Positions 1 through 12,548 of a DNA stretch of 64,000 nucleotides are shown here, one piece after another. The stretch's first letter is position 1, and the number at the start of each line of letters is the position of its first letter. The position numbers were made by a program, and so were the translations under genes. Under the pieces are notes generated by a model. It was given only the letters and a program-made list of their open reading frames with translations, made no database searches and was not told the origin of the DNA. Source of the DNA: Corbicula japonica (Eukaryota; Mollusca; Bivalvia; Venerida; Cyrenidae); contig JAZAYU010000009.1 of NCBI GenBank assembly GCA_038501625.1, forward strand, positions 2,542,001 through 2,606,000, written 5' to 3'.

Positions 1-345
1 TCAGGTTAAAAATGCAAGAGCAAGAAAGGGAATAACCCCATCTTGACATAAAGAACTTGGAGTCATGATGAGTGTGTTGTCATGAGCAATATAATTTGAA
101 AGTTTGATGTAGAAATATTAAGAAAAGGCAAAGTTATAGTCAACATTAAGTTTTTCTGTTAAAATAAAAGTACAAAAAGGGATTAACTCCATCAAATGTG
201 ACCTTGACCTGAAAATTAACATCAGCTCAAGCATGTTGTCACAAACAATATAATTTGAAAATTTCATGAAGAAATATTAAGAAATGGCAAAGTTAAAACC
301 AACATTAAGTTTTTGGGACAGATGGACAGACAGACAAAGCGATCC
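1..345 (+). repeat. Two degenerate ~170 bp direct repeats
   Basis: AATATAATTTGAAAGTTTGA..GAAATATTAAGAAAAGGCAAAG at 89-140 recurs at 246-295, followed in both by AACATTAAGTTTTT. It ends in GGACAGATGGACAGACAGAC. The words TGTGACCTTGACCT and GACAGACAGAC are typical of a very common mollusc repeat as I remember it. Confidence 0.65.
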
Positions 346-424
346 CTATGTATTGCCTTTTCTTCGAAAGGGCGACACAAAAATGACCCTTTAGATTCAG
401 CAGCTAGTGGACACCTGGAAAACA

Positions 425-1800
425 ATAGATCAGTATCAGCAAGAACAACTTTGGTGTCTGATCTGGATCTGATTGGAATCTACACTGTTTGTATATTTGT
501 AAGAAATAGCCTCATGAAGCTAATTATGAACCGTGTAGATCCTGTTAAGACTGCACAGATATGCCTGCTGATCTGGATATACACTGGTCACTCATGTCAT
601 GTATTCATGGAAGAAAGGGGCAAAAACAACACAGTAACTTTTATATAGGATGATTAATTTTCTTGTGAACTGAGGTCTCACAAGTCAACACATACATACA
701 AACACAATTTTATGTTTTCTTGTTACAAGATACAAAAATACAAATATCAACATATACAGATAGATTTAGTGTGTCTCTATCATACATTCATGCAGCTTTA
801 ATAAATGAAAATAAAAAAAATGCAAACCTTGTCTTCATTTTCTACATTAACATTCATATTCTTCTTCCTAATGTTCTACCAATTCTGCAGACATTTCAAG
901 TCCACAGCTTTCACTAGACTGATGATACACATGGCTGAAAATAAATGTTGTATTTTAAATCATAACAAATAACCCAAATCAATTTCACTGTACTTTTTGT
1001 TGCTTATGAAATGATAGTGCCTCTAGCTGGGAGCGAACCCGCACCGTCACGGCGACAGCGCCTAGCCCTGCAATTCCTGCGATGCAAGTCGTACATAAAT
1101 TGATGTTGCAGGTTAACAGTTAACAGATTACACTGTTTTCATAATTCATTTTAATGTAATTTTTTTTATAAATATCACACAAAAGAGGTTTTTCTGATGT
1201 AAGCTTCATGCCATCTTCAATTCCTATAGGCTCATACACAATTTATCCCATTTAACCTTTTCCTCCATGTAATGCCTTTATGGCATGGGTGATCAGTGTA
1301 GATCTAGATCAGCCGACACATCCATACTGCCTGATTAGGATCTAAACTGTTAGCTTTTTTATTCAATAGCTTATTTCTGACCACAATGTGACCAGTGCAG
1401 ATCCAGATCAGATCTGCCATCTGATCTGGATCTCTACTCTGGTTGCAAAGGCATGAAAATGTGTATATATGTAGTAAAGGGGTAATTATTACAAAAAACA
1501 CACCTGCATTTTGATACTTCATTTCACTCGATGGATACACCTTTTAACCAGAGACCTATATATACAAATATATGTATAATATAGGTCTTTGTTTTAACAC
1601 ATGAGCAACTATTGTAGATCTAGGTGCTGACACATCTCCTTCCAGTTAAAAAGAGATTTAAATGTATCTAATGAACAGAGTAGATACAGATCAGACCACA
1701 AAATGTCTGATGTGCAAGTCTGGAGCTACATTTGTGCTATCTCTATCTGATGTGGATTTACACTGGTTGCCCATGTGGTAAAATGGCGTGTAAATGGAGT
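425..1800. repeat. Dispersed GATCTGGATCTACACTG-type repeat, three copies
   Basis: Related blocks occur at about 455-610, 1288-1465 and 1605-1800. They share words such as GATCTGGATCT, CTGATCTGGATATACACTGG, GATCTGCCATCTGATCTGG and CACTGGTTGCCCATG, partly in inverted orientation to each other. Short open frames here come from the repeat. Positions 380-416 hold an end of the CAGGGGTTCC-type MITE. Confidence 0.5.
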
Positions 1801-1969
1801 AAAGGGTCAAGTTATTAACCATGAAAGTGGAAACAGCGTTGGATTTCTGAGACACATTCATATGAGATTACCCTACTTAATAAACGAATAAGCAACCACA
1901 AGAACCCATCGTGTTAGTTCAAGGTGGCCCACAGATGAATATTATTATATATAATGTTAATAATCAAGT

Positions 1970-2076
1970 GAATTCAAGTTGACCTTGTTATTGGGTCAAG
2001 GGTAGTCATATATGCCTGAGGCAGAAGGCCGTAGGGTAAATACGACAGCCCGAGGCCCAATAACATGGTCAAATTC
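1970..2076. repeat. Foldback repeat
   Basis: GACCTTGTTATTGGG (1981-1995) faces CCCAATAACATGGTC (2056-2070) in inverted orientation, with GAATT ends on both arms. The loop holds GAGGCAGAAGGCC and GCCCGAGGCC, similar in style to the hairpin at 38.4 kb. Confidence 0.6.
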
Positions 2077-2290
2077 ATATGAAGACTAAACTGGGCCAAT
2101 ACAGGTGTTCTGGACCAATATGAGAATTGCTGGGCCATTATAAATACTTAAGTATTGATGTGGTGTACCATGTAGTGTCTGCCAGGAAAATGGCATGTTC
2201 AGGTCAGGTGATGACATGCCTCGAGATTTTGCTACACTGCAGTCATGTAAAAAAGGGCAAAGTATGCAATGCCTTTACTGTATATTAATA

Positions 2291-2487
2291 CAGGGCTCTC
2301 ACTAGAGAGAGACTTGAAGGAAGTAGTCTCATCAAAAGTGACCAGACTTCTCTCTTTGTTGAGCTTTGTGAGAAGTCATTTTGTATTTTAGATATAGGGA
2401 AAGAAAGCTGTTGACTGCAAACTTCTCCATAATGCAGTAAATTATGACAAAACTTCTCCCTGATTTGCAAGTCTGGTGAGAGCCCTG
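2291..2487. mobile_element. Small MITE with CAGGGCTCTCAC ends
   Basis: 197 bp. CAGGGCTCTCACTAGA at the left and CAGGGCTCTCACCAGA read inward from the right, flanked by direct TTAATA (2285-2290 and 2488-2493). The ends resemble hAT termini; no coding frame. Confidence 0.75.
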
Positions 2488-3691
2488 TTAATAGTTAATT
2501 AATAAAATTTAATATACCATTAGCCTTCTTCCTATCCTCTTCCAATTTCATGCTTTTTGAACCAGAGATGGCACATTTCTTTCATTTGATTTTATCACTG
2601 AAATTATAACAAACACAAAATTGCAAGGGTGCAAGGAAGGAATTCTGAAAAACCTGAAATCCTGAAAATTTATTAAGGGAAAATGAAGAAAATCAATCAT
2701 TTTTAGACACACAAAAACCTGATTTTCAGGCAAACGCACCCATGAAATTATAACAATTATTTTGATCTTTGCTCAAATTACAAATATTCTTTATAATAAC
2801 TTATTTTATTTTTTAAGTTTTTTTCATAACAATTACTTTACTCTCATTTTGTACTTTGCTAGAATGGTCTTTCTTCGGATTGTTTCCATTCTGCATTGGA
2901 ATTCATTCAGTCTGAGGTGTGAGGTGTATCTACAAAAAGTCACGCACAATCTTTTGGACTGTGAAAAATGTTTTTTCCTTTAGTTACTGTGAAAAAGAGT
3001 GCTGTCATTTGTTTTGTAGTTAATATGCCTGTTCCAACAGCCATTCAAGAAAATTTCATAAAGTTATATTGATTAACTGTTGATTAACTGTATTAAGTAT
3101 CCATATTGTTTCATCACTGCCAGATTAGTTATTATGTGTTTCCTTCTTTTGAAAAGAAATAAAATATGGATCCAGGCATGTCACTTTAAAATTAACCAGA
3201 AAGTATCAGACTGCAAAAAGTCAAAAATGTGTTGACTGCTCTTATAAACTGGTCAAATTAGGTTGTCACTAAAATTCACAAAGTGGGTTCCTATCCAAAT
3301 AACTACCGGTAATTTATTTTACATTGCTGCTCAGAATTCAAGTCTGGGTAAAAATCATAGAATGAAATAGACATAAAATTAATGTCTGAAGTAGTTTTGG
3401 TTTATTTTACCTTAAAACAATTTGTATTGGAAAGCTTATAAATACTTGTTACATCAAAATTATTGAAACTGAAACACTGTGTAAACCTAGGTTCACTTCA
3501 ATACTTAATACTGGTGTAACATCAAAAGGGAGATAATATATTCATTTTTATAATTTGGCACATGTTTGTAGTGAACAAAATTTATATCTTTGGTTTTCAT
3601 TTCAAATGTTTATTGTTACTTTGTTAGGCAATTCTACTATTAACAAGACTTAATTTAACACTATGAAACTAATTTGAGTTATTTATCAAAT

Positions 3692-4506
3692 TACAGGAAC
3701 CTGAATTTCCATCAGAAAATATCCAGATAGATAAAAATATTACATTTTCCCAATGCAACGGATTTGTACCCCACCCATTAACATGTTACAAGAATTTACC
3801 AGTTGCAATGTTGACAGCATTATCGCAGCTCAAGCATTACAAAGAAACTAAAAAATACTGTTTATAATAATTACATCTTCTGAACAGTCATTCTGGATTT
3901 AACTCAAACATTATTTTCTACCTTCACTTTTGTTGTCCACTTCATTGCATGACGTCAAACAGTTCTATACCGCTTCAAATGGGGTATTATGTCAAATTTG
4001 GTTGATACAGGTCTGACCAGAACCAAAGATCATCTAAACCTGTTTATGAATAATTAAATCAATTAATAAATACTTCATTCTTTCTTCCAGGATGCTAAAT
4101 TCACCTGAAATGCATTTAAGAGATACTATTAAATAAATATTGTGAAGTTCCCATTTCTGTATAAACTTGGTGAATCTCTGAGGTGCTACTCTTTTTCTTC
4201 TTATGGTTTTCCCTGGGTTATTAATTTTGAGAATATCTGTTCTGATTAAATGACCTGTGAGACATATGGAATGGAGTGCAAGACAAAATTGAAAGTAGGA
4301 AAAACTTCTGATAGCAGATTTCATAAGGTCTACATATTCAAACGTGCAATTATTGAAAACATTAGATTTTCATTTCTTTGAAATTCTATACTTCAGAAAA
4401 TCCCGTGTCAACTATGTAGCTGGTTACAGTTAGGGAATGGGTTCTATCAGAAAATGTCATTCATTTCAGATCTGGATATTTTCTGATGGAAATTCAGGTT
4501 CTTGTG
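3692..4506. mobile_element. 815 bp inverted-repeat element
   Basis: Arms 3693-3728 and 4470-4505 are complementary over 36 bp with one mismatch (ACAGGAACCTGAATTTCCAT at the left). A 7-bp direct repeat ATCAAAT flanks both ends (3685-3691 and 4507-4513) and looks like the target duplication. No credible coding frame is inside, so it is a non-autonomous DNA transposon. The inner sequence near the arms is also partly inverted. A 7-8 bp duplication would fit hAT or a relative, but that is inference. Confidence 0.78.
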
Positions 4507-4513
4507 ATCAAAT

Positions 4514-6430
4514 GCATAAAATGCATTTATTAATATATCTGTTAAATCAATTCATGTATGAAATTTAACTTGCTTTAAACATAATTTTCAATAGATCTAA
4601 ATGTGTTAAAAAATAAATCATTGTGAATCAGATGCTTTATGTTTTACTTTAAAGCATTCAAATGGGAATAAAATTCTTACACGAGTGACGATATTTATCC
4701 AAGTAATTCGTTAATCGTTCAAAATCCGACTTCTTTCAATGCAATACATTGAAATAATTTGATTACTTACATCTCTACAAGGTTCCAAAATAAATATCCA
4801 CAATGATTAGGGCCCTAAATTAAAAAAGTTTCGCTTAGTCCTACGGTCGATTTTGAGACTCCTACTTTCATTTTAGAGAGTGCATTAATTAAATGACGTA
4901 ACGTTCAATAAAACCCAAAGAGCCAAAATCACGTTTACTGCGGTGTAGTCTTTCGAATCTAAAATTTCAAGTTTTACAATGATTTTGTAACGTACCATTC
5001 GAAAACCACCAAATCCACCTCCATTTCGATATGAATAATTCTATTTACAAAGAGAACTGCTATTGTCAATATACATTCAAATGTAACCTGGGTGTTATAA
5101 AAACATTGCATCACGAAAATAACTCGATAAATACTCACTGTTCAGTTGATTACGATGGATTTTTCGTCTTCACCGAACGTTGCCGAATCCAATATGGCGT
5201 TCCGCCATCAGGTATTCATGCGCGTTCATGACTCAAAATCTTGTCTGACGTTCCACGAGTTAAATTTCTTCAAATATTGATTGATTCCATATTTTTTAAT
5301 ATAAATTTTATCATTTTGCACAGAATTACAAAATTTACCGCTTTGTAGCATTGACTTACTTTTTGAAACTAAGAACTATACTCTAGGGTAGCAAGCATAT
5401 ATGCTATCGTATCATGCAAGTACTGTCGTTATAACATTGAAATAAAGAAGGAGTTAGGACAGTATTGCATGCAACCCTCAAATTGTTAGGTTCATAGTAA
5501 GGCAAAAACGATTGTCGAAAATTGGTTTTTACTGGGTCTGCCGACCCAAAAACGATCTTACTCATCTGAGTTCTTACTACGATCTAACAAACTCGTTAAG
5601 GATAAGGGTGTTGCTGTAAGAAAAAAACAGCAAGACTATATAATATATGTGTAGCCCGGCAAATGTTGAGAGAGTGCTAGGGAAAATTGACCCTATTTAT
5701 TATGGGAATGAGACATTGTTCAGCAGAGATGAAGAGACAAACTTTTAGAGCGTTTACAAGCGATATGTCTTAACAAATGTTTTATCCCACAGGTTAGCGG
5801 TAGAAATGGCATAAATTTGGGAAAAAGGCTACATATACTTCAACGAAAAATGAGTGACTATGTTTCTTGAAGCGCTGATAAAATGATATTTCTTCACTTT
5901 AACCGAACAGGAAAATGTTGGCTTCGAACGTTCTTAAATAAAGAAGCAAAGTGTTTCTGAGAAACCAAATGCTAATGGCAAGGCAAAAGCTTATGGAAAC
6001 TTTTTCTCGGACATGTCAAATTACCTTGAGCAAAAGAAAAAACTTCAATTCCTAAGAAATCTACCCAGAAAGCAACAGCACATCAATGAGTCAAAAACCT
6101 TCTACCAGTGGATTACTGAAAAAAAACATTGACGTCCAGTTGTCAGCGACTTTGACAGTTCATTGTCAGATAATGAAGATGTCAAATGATGTGTCTATGG
6201 GAAGTCGACACCTCCATGACTACATCAACATTATAGGCTGGGCCATTCGTGTTTCGTGTGGTCATCTCACCTGTTCTACCACAGAGCATGTTATAAGAAG
6301 GTACACTACGCCATTCATAGATTTACTATTACGTAACTATTTTTATTTATACTATTATTGCTGAAGTTGTTTGGTGTATTTAAATATGTTAATTTCTTCT
6401 GAGCGAGAAGGGTATATAATAAAAGAAAAA
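4514..6430. other. No clear gene; CpG-bearing stretch near 5.1-5.2 kb
   Basis: Mostly AT-rich. On the minus strand, ATGGCGGAACGCC at 5208 is followed after 35 nt by a GTGAAG donor, the look of a short first exon, but no partner exon was found. Around 5.4-5.65 kb there is a small palindrome-rich stretch (AGCATATATGCT, TGGGTCTGCCGACCCA). Confidence 0.4.
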
Positions 6431-6432
6431 TT

Positions 6433-6534
6433 ATGCAGTCTGAAGGTTTTGTATTGTGAAGATATTTCGTTTCGTCAGTAAACCACATATTGTTTTCATA
6501 GTCAACTCGAACAATACGAACCTACAGACTGCAT
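6433..6534. repeat. Short inverted repeat
   Basis: ATGCAGTCTGAAGGTT (6433-6448) faces AACCTACAGACTGCAT (6519-6534), one mismatch in 16, with a 70-base spacer. Probably a MITE relic. Confidence 0.5.
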
Positions 6535-6907
6535 ACTGTTAAACAATTCCATTTGTATTGCCACAGGAACTTGAATTTTCTTTAGAACACTTTACTGCAA
6601 AGTTCTAGCTACAAAAAGAGCTCGTCAAATACTCCTCTAACCTCAAACTCTGGAATATAAGTTAACAAACAGTCAGTTAAGAACAAATGTTACATTTGAA
6701 AAAAATTCAATAGTTTATGCAAAATATGTAAATTAACGGCCATTTTGTTTTCAAGATTAAATGTTCAAACCTTATATATTTTACATTGTCATATTGTTTG
6801 CATAAGATAGTTGCTTACATTTCAGTTAAAATATGCCTTTTACCTGCATCTATTGTCAAAACAATATACAATTAGGATGACGGCATAAACTTTTATCCTG
6901 GAGAACT

Positions 6908-7270
6908 TTTTATTCGGTGCACTAATATCTATCAAACTTAAAAGGTTTGTCACACATGGTCACTCGAGCTTATTTACGGAGTTTTCTGCCTCAGAAATGT
7001 CTTGAATCCACGAAGCTTCAGGTCGTTCAAAACGCTACATAGTGGAATTTACAAAATCACGATACACCCTTAAGAGTGAACGTTTTGCTCGATGCTCCGA
7101 TATCTATCAAGCTCGGCGTGTTTGTCACAAATGATCACTCGAAAACGTGCCCGGCGTTTCCCGCCTCAGAAATGTCTGGAATCTAAGAAGCTGTATTCGT
7201 TCAAATATATACATAGCGAAAAATACAAAATCCCGATACACTCTTAAGAGTGAACATTTTCTTCAATGCT
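6908..7270 (+). repeat. ~174 bp tandem repeat, two units
   Basis: Units at 6908 and 7082 share ATATCTATCAA, GTTTGTCACA, CACTCGA, GCCTCAGAAATGTCT and ACTCTTAAGAGTGAAC. A third partial unit (TTTTTATCAAACTTGGAGGG, then CCACTCGAA) occurs at 7684-7770 on the far side of the SINE-like element, which therefore seems to have landed inside the array. Confidence 0.7.
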
Positions 7271-7345
7271 TTTATTTATACTATTATGCAAACCAGGTTA
7301 TTAAAATTGTGTTGTTTGGTGTATTTAACTTTGTTCTGAGCGTAT

Positions 7346-7690
7346 TTTTGTGTGTTTTTGCATGCAACATTGTTGATCCGATGGGTGGGTTGGAGTTATT
7401 TCACGAAGACAACTTGTACTTGTTTTGTGATACGAGAACCTGTTGCGGCAAGTGCGAGGTTGGTGCACCCTAGAACCTGGTTTAAACCCCCAATGGCAAA
7501 TTATTTTGCCACTGACCGTTCCAAGGCGGTAACACCTCGGGTTCTCTTTTTCGTTAATTGTTGGTGGCGTCCATTTTGAAACTGATTTTTGAAAAAACCA
7601 TGCTCTAGTTTCCTCTCTACCTTTTGGCTGTGTGAGGGAGGCTGTGTCTGCTGGATGTGGCCATTCCTGATATGCATATTTCACTTTTTT
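7346..7690 (+). mobile_element. SINE-like dispersed element, copy 1
   Basis: About 345 bp shared with 57,335-57,690. The best-conserved part is the middle: CTTGTACTTGTTTTGTGATA, GAGGTTGGTGCACCC, CCTGGTTTAAACCCCC and CACTGACCGTTCCAAGGCGG. Open frames on both strands here are artefacts of low stop density. I recall this core from clam sequences but cannot name the family. Confidence 0.7.
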
Positions 7691-8101
7691 TCAATGCTCC
7701 AATTTTTATCAAACTTGGAGGGTTTGTCGCAATTATCCACTCGAACTCATGCCCGCCGTTTCCTGAGATTTTTTTTAGATAAACAGTCAGCAATCCATGA
7801 CTGTTTTTCTTATCCCATGACAAAAAGTCTACGCCTTTCGACTTGCAATCGTTACCGTAATCACCATATCTTCGGACACCCTAATTGCATGTATAAGGAT
7901 ACCATAATTTTTCATGAAAAAATGATTTTGCGTCCACTGTTTTTGAATCACTTTTTAAGATCGGTATTTGTCGGTGTCCCTATGTTTTGGGACAATTTCA
8001 GAATCGGTATTTTTCCATCCCTTAATTCGTAGAAGCAGGTGGAGAGTAAATCCGTGCAATTATTATCAGGTTTCCCCAAACCCATTAACCTGGAGGTTAA
8101 T

Positions 8102-8231
8102 CCAGTGGCCAAGGTTATAAAACTGAGCATGAAAACTAGTCTCAAATCTCAAGCACCTGATTGGCTAAAATGGCGACAGATCGAGATTTGAGACTGGTTT
8201 TCAATCTCAGCTTTATAACCTTCAGACCTGG
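8102..8231. mobile_element. Hairpin MITE, copy 1
   Basis: Palindromic element: arm starting AAGGTTATAAAACTGAGCAT, the word CTCAAATCTCAAGC, ATTGGCTAAAATGGCGAC, then the complements in reverse order up to AGCTTTATAACCTTCAGACC. Slightly shortened at the centre compared with the copies at 58 and 60 kb. Confidence 0.85.
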
Positions 8232-8804
8232 TCATTGAGGTCAAAAATGTCTAAGACAGAGAAAGGTGTAAAAACGTCCCAATGAAACATTCTATTTTAA
8301 GTCGACAAGCGTATGCCAAAGAATAAGAGGAACGTCAATAAACAAAATTAGAACTTTATTAAATGATAATTTTGTTCAAAGATCGACACTGTTTTGACTT
8401 TTATTCCAAACACAGAAGGCACAAAATATTTACATGGTTTTATTTCGTTGTGTCAACCACAACGGTCATGTTGTATATATTTTTGGTGATCACGTCCTGT
8501 CATCGTTTTTGACAATCCCAGTGCATGCATACTAAATGACGATTCCCAAAATATTTAGACAATTTTTAACAATTAACTTTTGACGACCCTAAATCTTGGG
8601 ACACGAAATATTTAAATTTTATATTTTAACTGCCCCAAGACTGAGGGTGATCACGGTAGATTGGCCTGCAGAATTTCTTCCAGCTGATTAAGCATTGAAG
8701 ATCGAAACCTTTCTCTCGATAATTGTATTATCGTATTTCAATGAATGATCTCTACGCCTTTGTTCTGATTCATCAGTGTTACTGCTTCCGGTCTTGCATG
8801 ATAA

Positions 8805-8880
8805 CCAGTGCTGAAGATTATTAAACTGAGATTTTAAACCTTAAATCTCAAGCATCTATTGGCTGAAAAGGCGACTAGTA
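8805..8880. mobile_element. Hairpin MITE, copy 2 (half)
   Basis: Only one arm is recognisable (CCAGTGCTGAAGATTATTAA, then AAATCTCAAGCATCT and ATTGGCTGAAAAGGCGACTA). The second arm is lost or too diverged. Confidence 0.65.
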
Positions 8881-9665
8881 GTTTTTAGAGGTTCAAAATC
8901 ATCCATTGAAACTAACATATTTCCGTAACTGTGTAATTTGTGAAATGCTATATGAAACAGTTATTTTGGTTAATATGCACATTTGCAGAATGCAGAAAAC
9001 CATTGGAACAACTCGGTATGATGATTTGTTCAAATCGTACTATGGTTTCTTAAAGGAGACGTACATATAAACCGGGTTACAAATAACTTTTCGTAAAGCC
9101 ACTTCCTCATAACAGGATTAATACATTGCCTATAAAGTACAAAATAAATGTAAAACGCTAATTTGTACTCAACCAAAACAAAAACTTTGTGAAGTTACAT
9201 GGGAAACTCCTGCGACGTTATTGGTGCCAGTTAATACAGAATACCTTAAGGAAGTTGATCGCCAAAATGTTTATTTCAAAAGATGTCGATTTAGTCTCAA
9301 TTATTTTACAAAAACAAAAGTTGTCAAAAATCATTTAGATCTATATGTCAGATCAAGAGTCCGATTTGGTTTTACCATACTACATTGGAAATAAATGGTA
9401 ATTATAGTGTTATATTTCCTTTATTAGACACTCCTACAAAAAAGATCGAATCTCGTCATCATAATAACTAGTCTTTACATCTCTTAATAAAATAACAACA
9501 TCTTTTGGCTTTGTCTAATAACCATATTTAATTTCCCTTAACTAAATTAAGGATTTAACATCACATCGTTTATTTGCAATTTAAAACTCGGACGTTTCTT
9601 TTTTGGTTCAGTATAGATAAACAACTAGGCTTATGTCTATAACAATATGTAATTTCTTAATGTAT

Positions 9666-9671
9666 TTTATT
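9666..9671 (-). promoter_or_regulatory. Candidate polyadenylation signal of the NLR-like gene
   Basis: AATAAA on the minus strand about 140 nt beyond the TAA stop. Another AATAAA overlaps the stop codon itself (9810-9815), but it is too close to be the likelier site. Confidence 0.4.
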
Positions 9672-9810
9672 GTTGTTTCTATTAACTGGACCAGCATGCC
9701 ATGCTGTTTTATATATTTTTGACAAAGTAACCTTCAGATCTGTGCTTTTCAATATATTTATGGCGTTTTTCCTCATGTTAAAATGCAAAGAGGCATTATT
9801 ATTATCGTGT

Positions 9811-12548
9811 TTATTCCAACCCCCTTCTCTTCAAAGTTCCCGATGCCAAAACATCCGTGTGATCATACAGACTCTCTTCTACAGATAAAGTAGACTCTAA
9901 TCTAGACTCGTCTACAATAGCCCTCCATTCTTGTGTTGATGGCCCCTTACACTGATCTAACTCAAGTGTTACAGGTTGCGATAGACTGTCAACTTTAACT
10001 AAGAGTTCTTTCCACTTCAGGACATTCATTGAAATACCTGTGAGTTTAACGTTGACAATCTTAGACAAACTCGCGAAACTGAGGAACAGCGCTTTCCATG
10101 CCGATCCCGTCATGGTCACGTTTTCTAGTTCTAAACGTTCCAGCTTAGTCAATTCTGGTGATAAGCTCAGTGATCCTCTATCTATATCTATGTCCGCCAG
10201 CTTAAGAAATTCGAGCTGTGTTAAGGTGGGAATGGTTTGGGTCATTTCCAATGAGGATTCAATGTTGACCAACTCTAACGATGATAGGACCGGTGCGCCG
10301 CGTAGATCTTTAAATACTGAGGACATTGCGCCTGCAGTCATCCACTTCGATGAACGGTAGTAGAAATTCTCCATGCATTTCGGGTTGATGTGTAGCTCAC
10401 TAAATGATACAGTTCGGAGAATCAACATTCGCAAATTGTCCAAAGCTGAGAGGTCAAGCACGACACAACTATCATCGTACAAATGGTCCGAACAGTCTAT
10501 GGCTGTCAGATAAAGCTGTCTCATCCCCTTCACCTTGCTGATATAGGCGCAGAAACGTTCAATGCTTCTGTGAGACATGGTTAAATAACGCAGGGACAAT
10601 GATTGCAATGATGTGAGCCCTGTAAGCGGAGTAATTGTGGCTCTTGTAATATCGGTTTGTGTATATGTACCAAAAAGCTCAAGGCATTTCAATGTATGGG
10701 CCTGATCAGTAAGAATATTAGTCAAGAATTCTGGTTCCTCGTTACATTTTGTTCTCAATGTCTCCAGGTAACTAAAATCACCATGATCGAGAGTCTGCAA
10801 AAAGCATTTTATCTTTTCTTCGACCGGGTCATCTTGTATGTTATCAAGGACTGCAAGGTTATACAGGTACAAAGATTTCACGTTACCCTTATTGAAGTTG
10901 ATTATTGTTTTCAAAGCAGTAAGCACATTTTCTGACAGATTGTCTTCGTCGAGTTGGATATCTTGAAGTAGTATTGAACAATTATCGTTTCCATTTCTCA
11001 AACATTCCTGAAAGCAGTCCAACTGCATTGACTGGTATGCTCGTATTATTCTTCGATCATGAAAATATTGGTACTCTATACATACTCTGTAAGAACATGT
11101 AACAGCGTCAGTCTCAACGACTTTCTGAAATTCCTCGTTTATACGAGCATACACTTCGGCATTCATCCCACAGACGAAAACAAACAGATCTGACATTTCC
11201 AAAATATCCGAGAGAGATGAGCATACTTTCTGAATAGTTGATTTAACAGCTACATTTTCCCAAGCAGATATAATGTAGAGTGCGGCAAAGTACTCCTGAA
11301 TTGACTTGTGTTGAAAGAATATTTTAAATCGTTTTTCAGAGATTTTGCTACTGTCTCTCGTTTGACTTAAAAGTCCAACTTTCAAGCAAAATGCTATATC
11401 TTGATCGGTAAGGTACCTAGACGCTTCTGTGGCATCTACAACAAGACTCGATTCTTTTCTTTCGCGAAACAACATGAGAAATGCTAACTCCCCCAACTCT
11501 AACAATACTTCGAAATATAGTTTGCACAAGGGGTTGTTGGTCATATGAACTGGAACAGCAATACCTGGTTCTGGATTCTGAGCAGCTGACGTCGGCAACT
11601 TTTTCAATCCCCACCTAAGTGTTAGTTCAGTGAAATTACAGTACATTTCACATTTTGACTTACCAATACAAAAATTGTCAAACCAGATGCAAAGAAGCTG
11701 AAGCAAAATGAAGGGAATCAAGCACAGAGATTTTACCAAAGATACTTTCTGGTCAAAATCGGCAATATCTGGTTTGTCACCTCCCTTTCTCTTGCTCAGG
11801 AGCTTAATTACATTCGATTTCAGTTCAGCGGAGGTTTCTAGATCGAGTTCAGAGATTTCCAAATGACGGTCAATAAGATTAGGCTTTAATGATAAAGTAG
11901 CAATTTTCCAGGGCCTTGTTGTTGTCAAGACGGTGCAGTTCTCGCGATAATTATTGTGCGGTATTCCAGGTTTCCCCGTACATGTTCCGGCTGGATGTGT
12001 CCATTCGTCGAGACCGTCAAAGACTACTAAACACTTTCTTTTCCGTAATATACGTGTTATGTATTGTTTGGTAAACAGTTCATCTCCTGGCAAATTTTGC
12101 GATACAAACTTGAAAACGAGGTCTTCTAAAAGACATTTGTCTCCACCCTGAAAATCGCGCATATGTAACAGGAAGAGTATGTCGAATTGTTCTAGAGTGT
12201 CCACGTCTTTTTGTCGAAACTTACTTGTTAGTGACTCGTCTGGTTTGTGTGCCTGGCACCATGTCATCGCTAATTTTTGTGTAAATGACGTTTTTCCCAT
12301 ACCCGCTTTGGCCTCGACATAAATGTTTCTATAATGAAATTTGTCATCTTTCAGGAACAAATCCTTGTATGATGAAATCTTTTCATCTTTATTGTTTCCC
12401 TTGCCAAAGGTATTCGGGTCGACCAACGCTGACATTGGAGGCTGCACATATAAATCAAGCAATGGCACAGCATGATCTTCTACTAGAGGAGCTGCCGGAA
12501 TCATAGACTCGTTTTCATGGTAGAAACTGATGAGTTCGTCTTTAAATT
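9811..12548 (-). CDS. NLR-like receptor, coding exon 4 of 4: NACHT ATPase and leucine-rich repeats
   Basis: This large last exon follows acceptor AATTACAG at 12549 and begins FKDELISFYHENES, running in frame into the ATG at 12504, which is therefore internal. Numbering from that Met: the Walker A P-loop is EAKAGMGKTSF (64-74); Walker B is CLVVFDGLDEW (158-168), with the Asp pair and Glu needed for Mg/ATP hydrolysis; a sensor-like TVLTTTRPWK lies near 191. A NACHT winged-helix region with FFQHKSIQEYFAALYI near 400 follows. From about residue 610, leucine-rich repeats (such as LTSLQSLSLRYL, LEFLKLADIDI and LERLELENVTM) run to the C terminus. By family knowledge, NLRs are cytosolic sensors that oligomerise through NACHT after the LRRs recognise a ligand. 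No transmembrane segment is evident. The reading frame is intact for 911 codons, so the gene looks functional. The exact ligand and class are unknown. Confidence 0.9.

Noticed and set aside
1015..1105. tRNA-like sequence on the minus strand (GGTTCGCTCCC, like a pol III B box)
   Set aside because: The T stem does not pair properly and no full cloverleaf forms. It may be a scrap of a tRNA-derived SINE but is not a tRNA gene.
7325..7684. 119-codon minus-strand frame, with a similar one at 57,330-57,563
   Set aside because: Both lie in the SINE-like repeat and differ by indels; similarity reflects the repeat, not a protein.
10040..12506. Plus-strand frames opposite the NLR exon
   Set aside because: Antisense shadows of the large coding exon.
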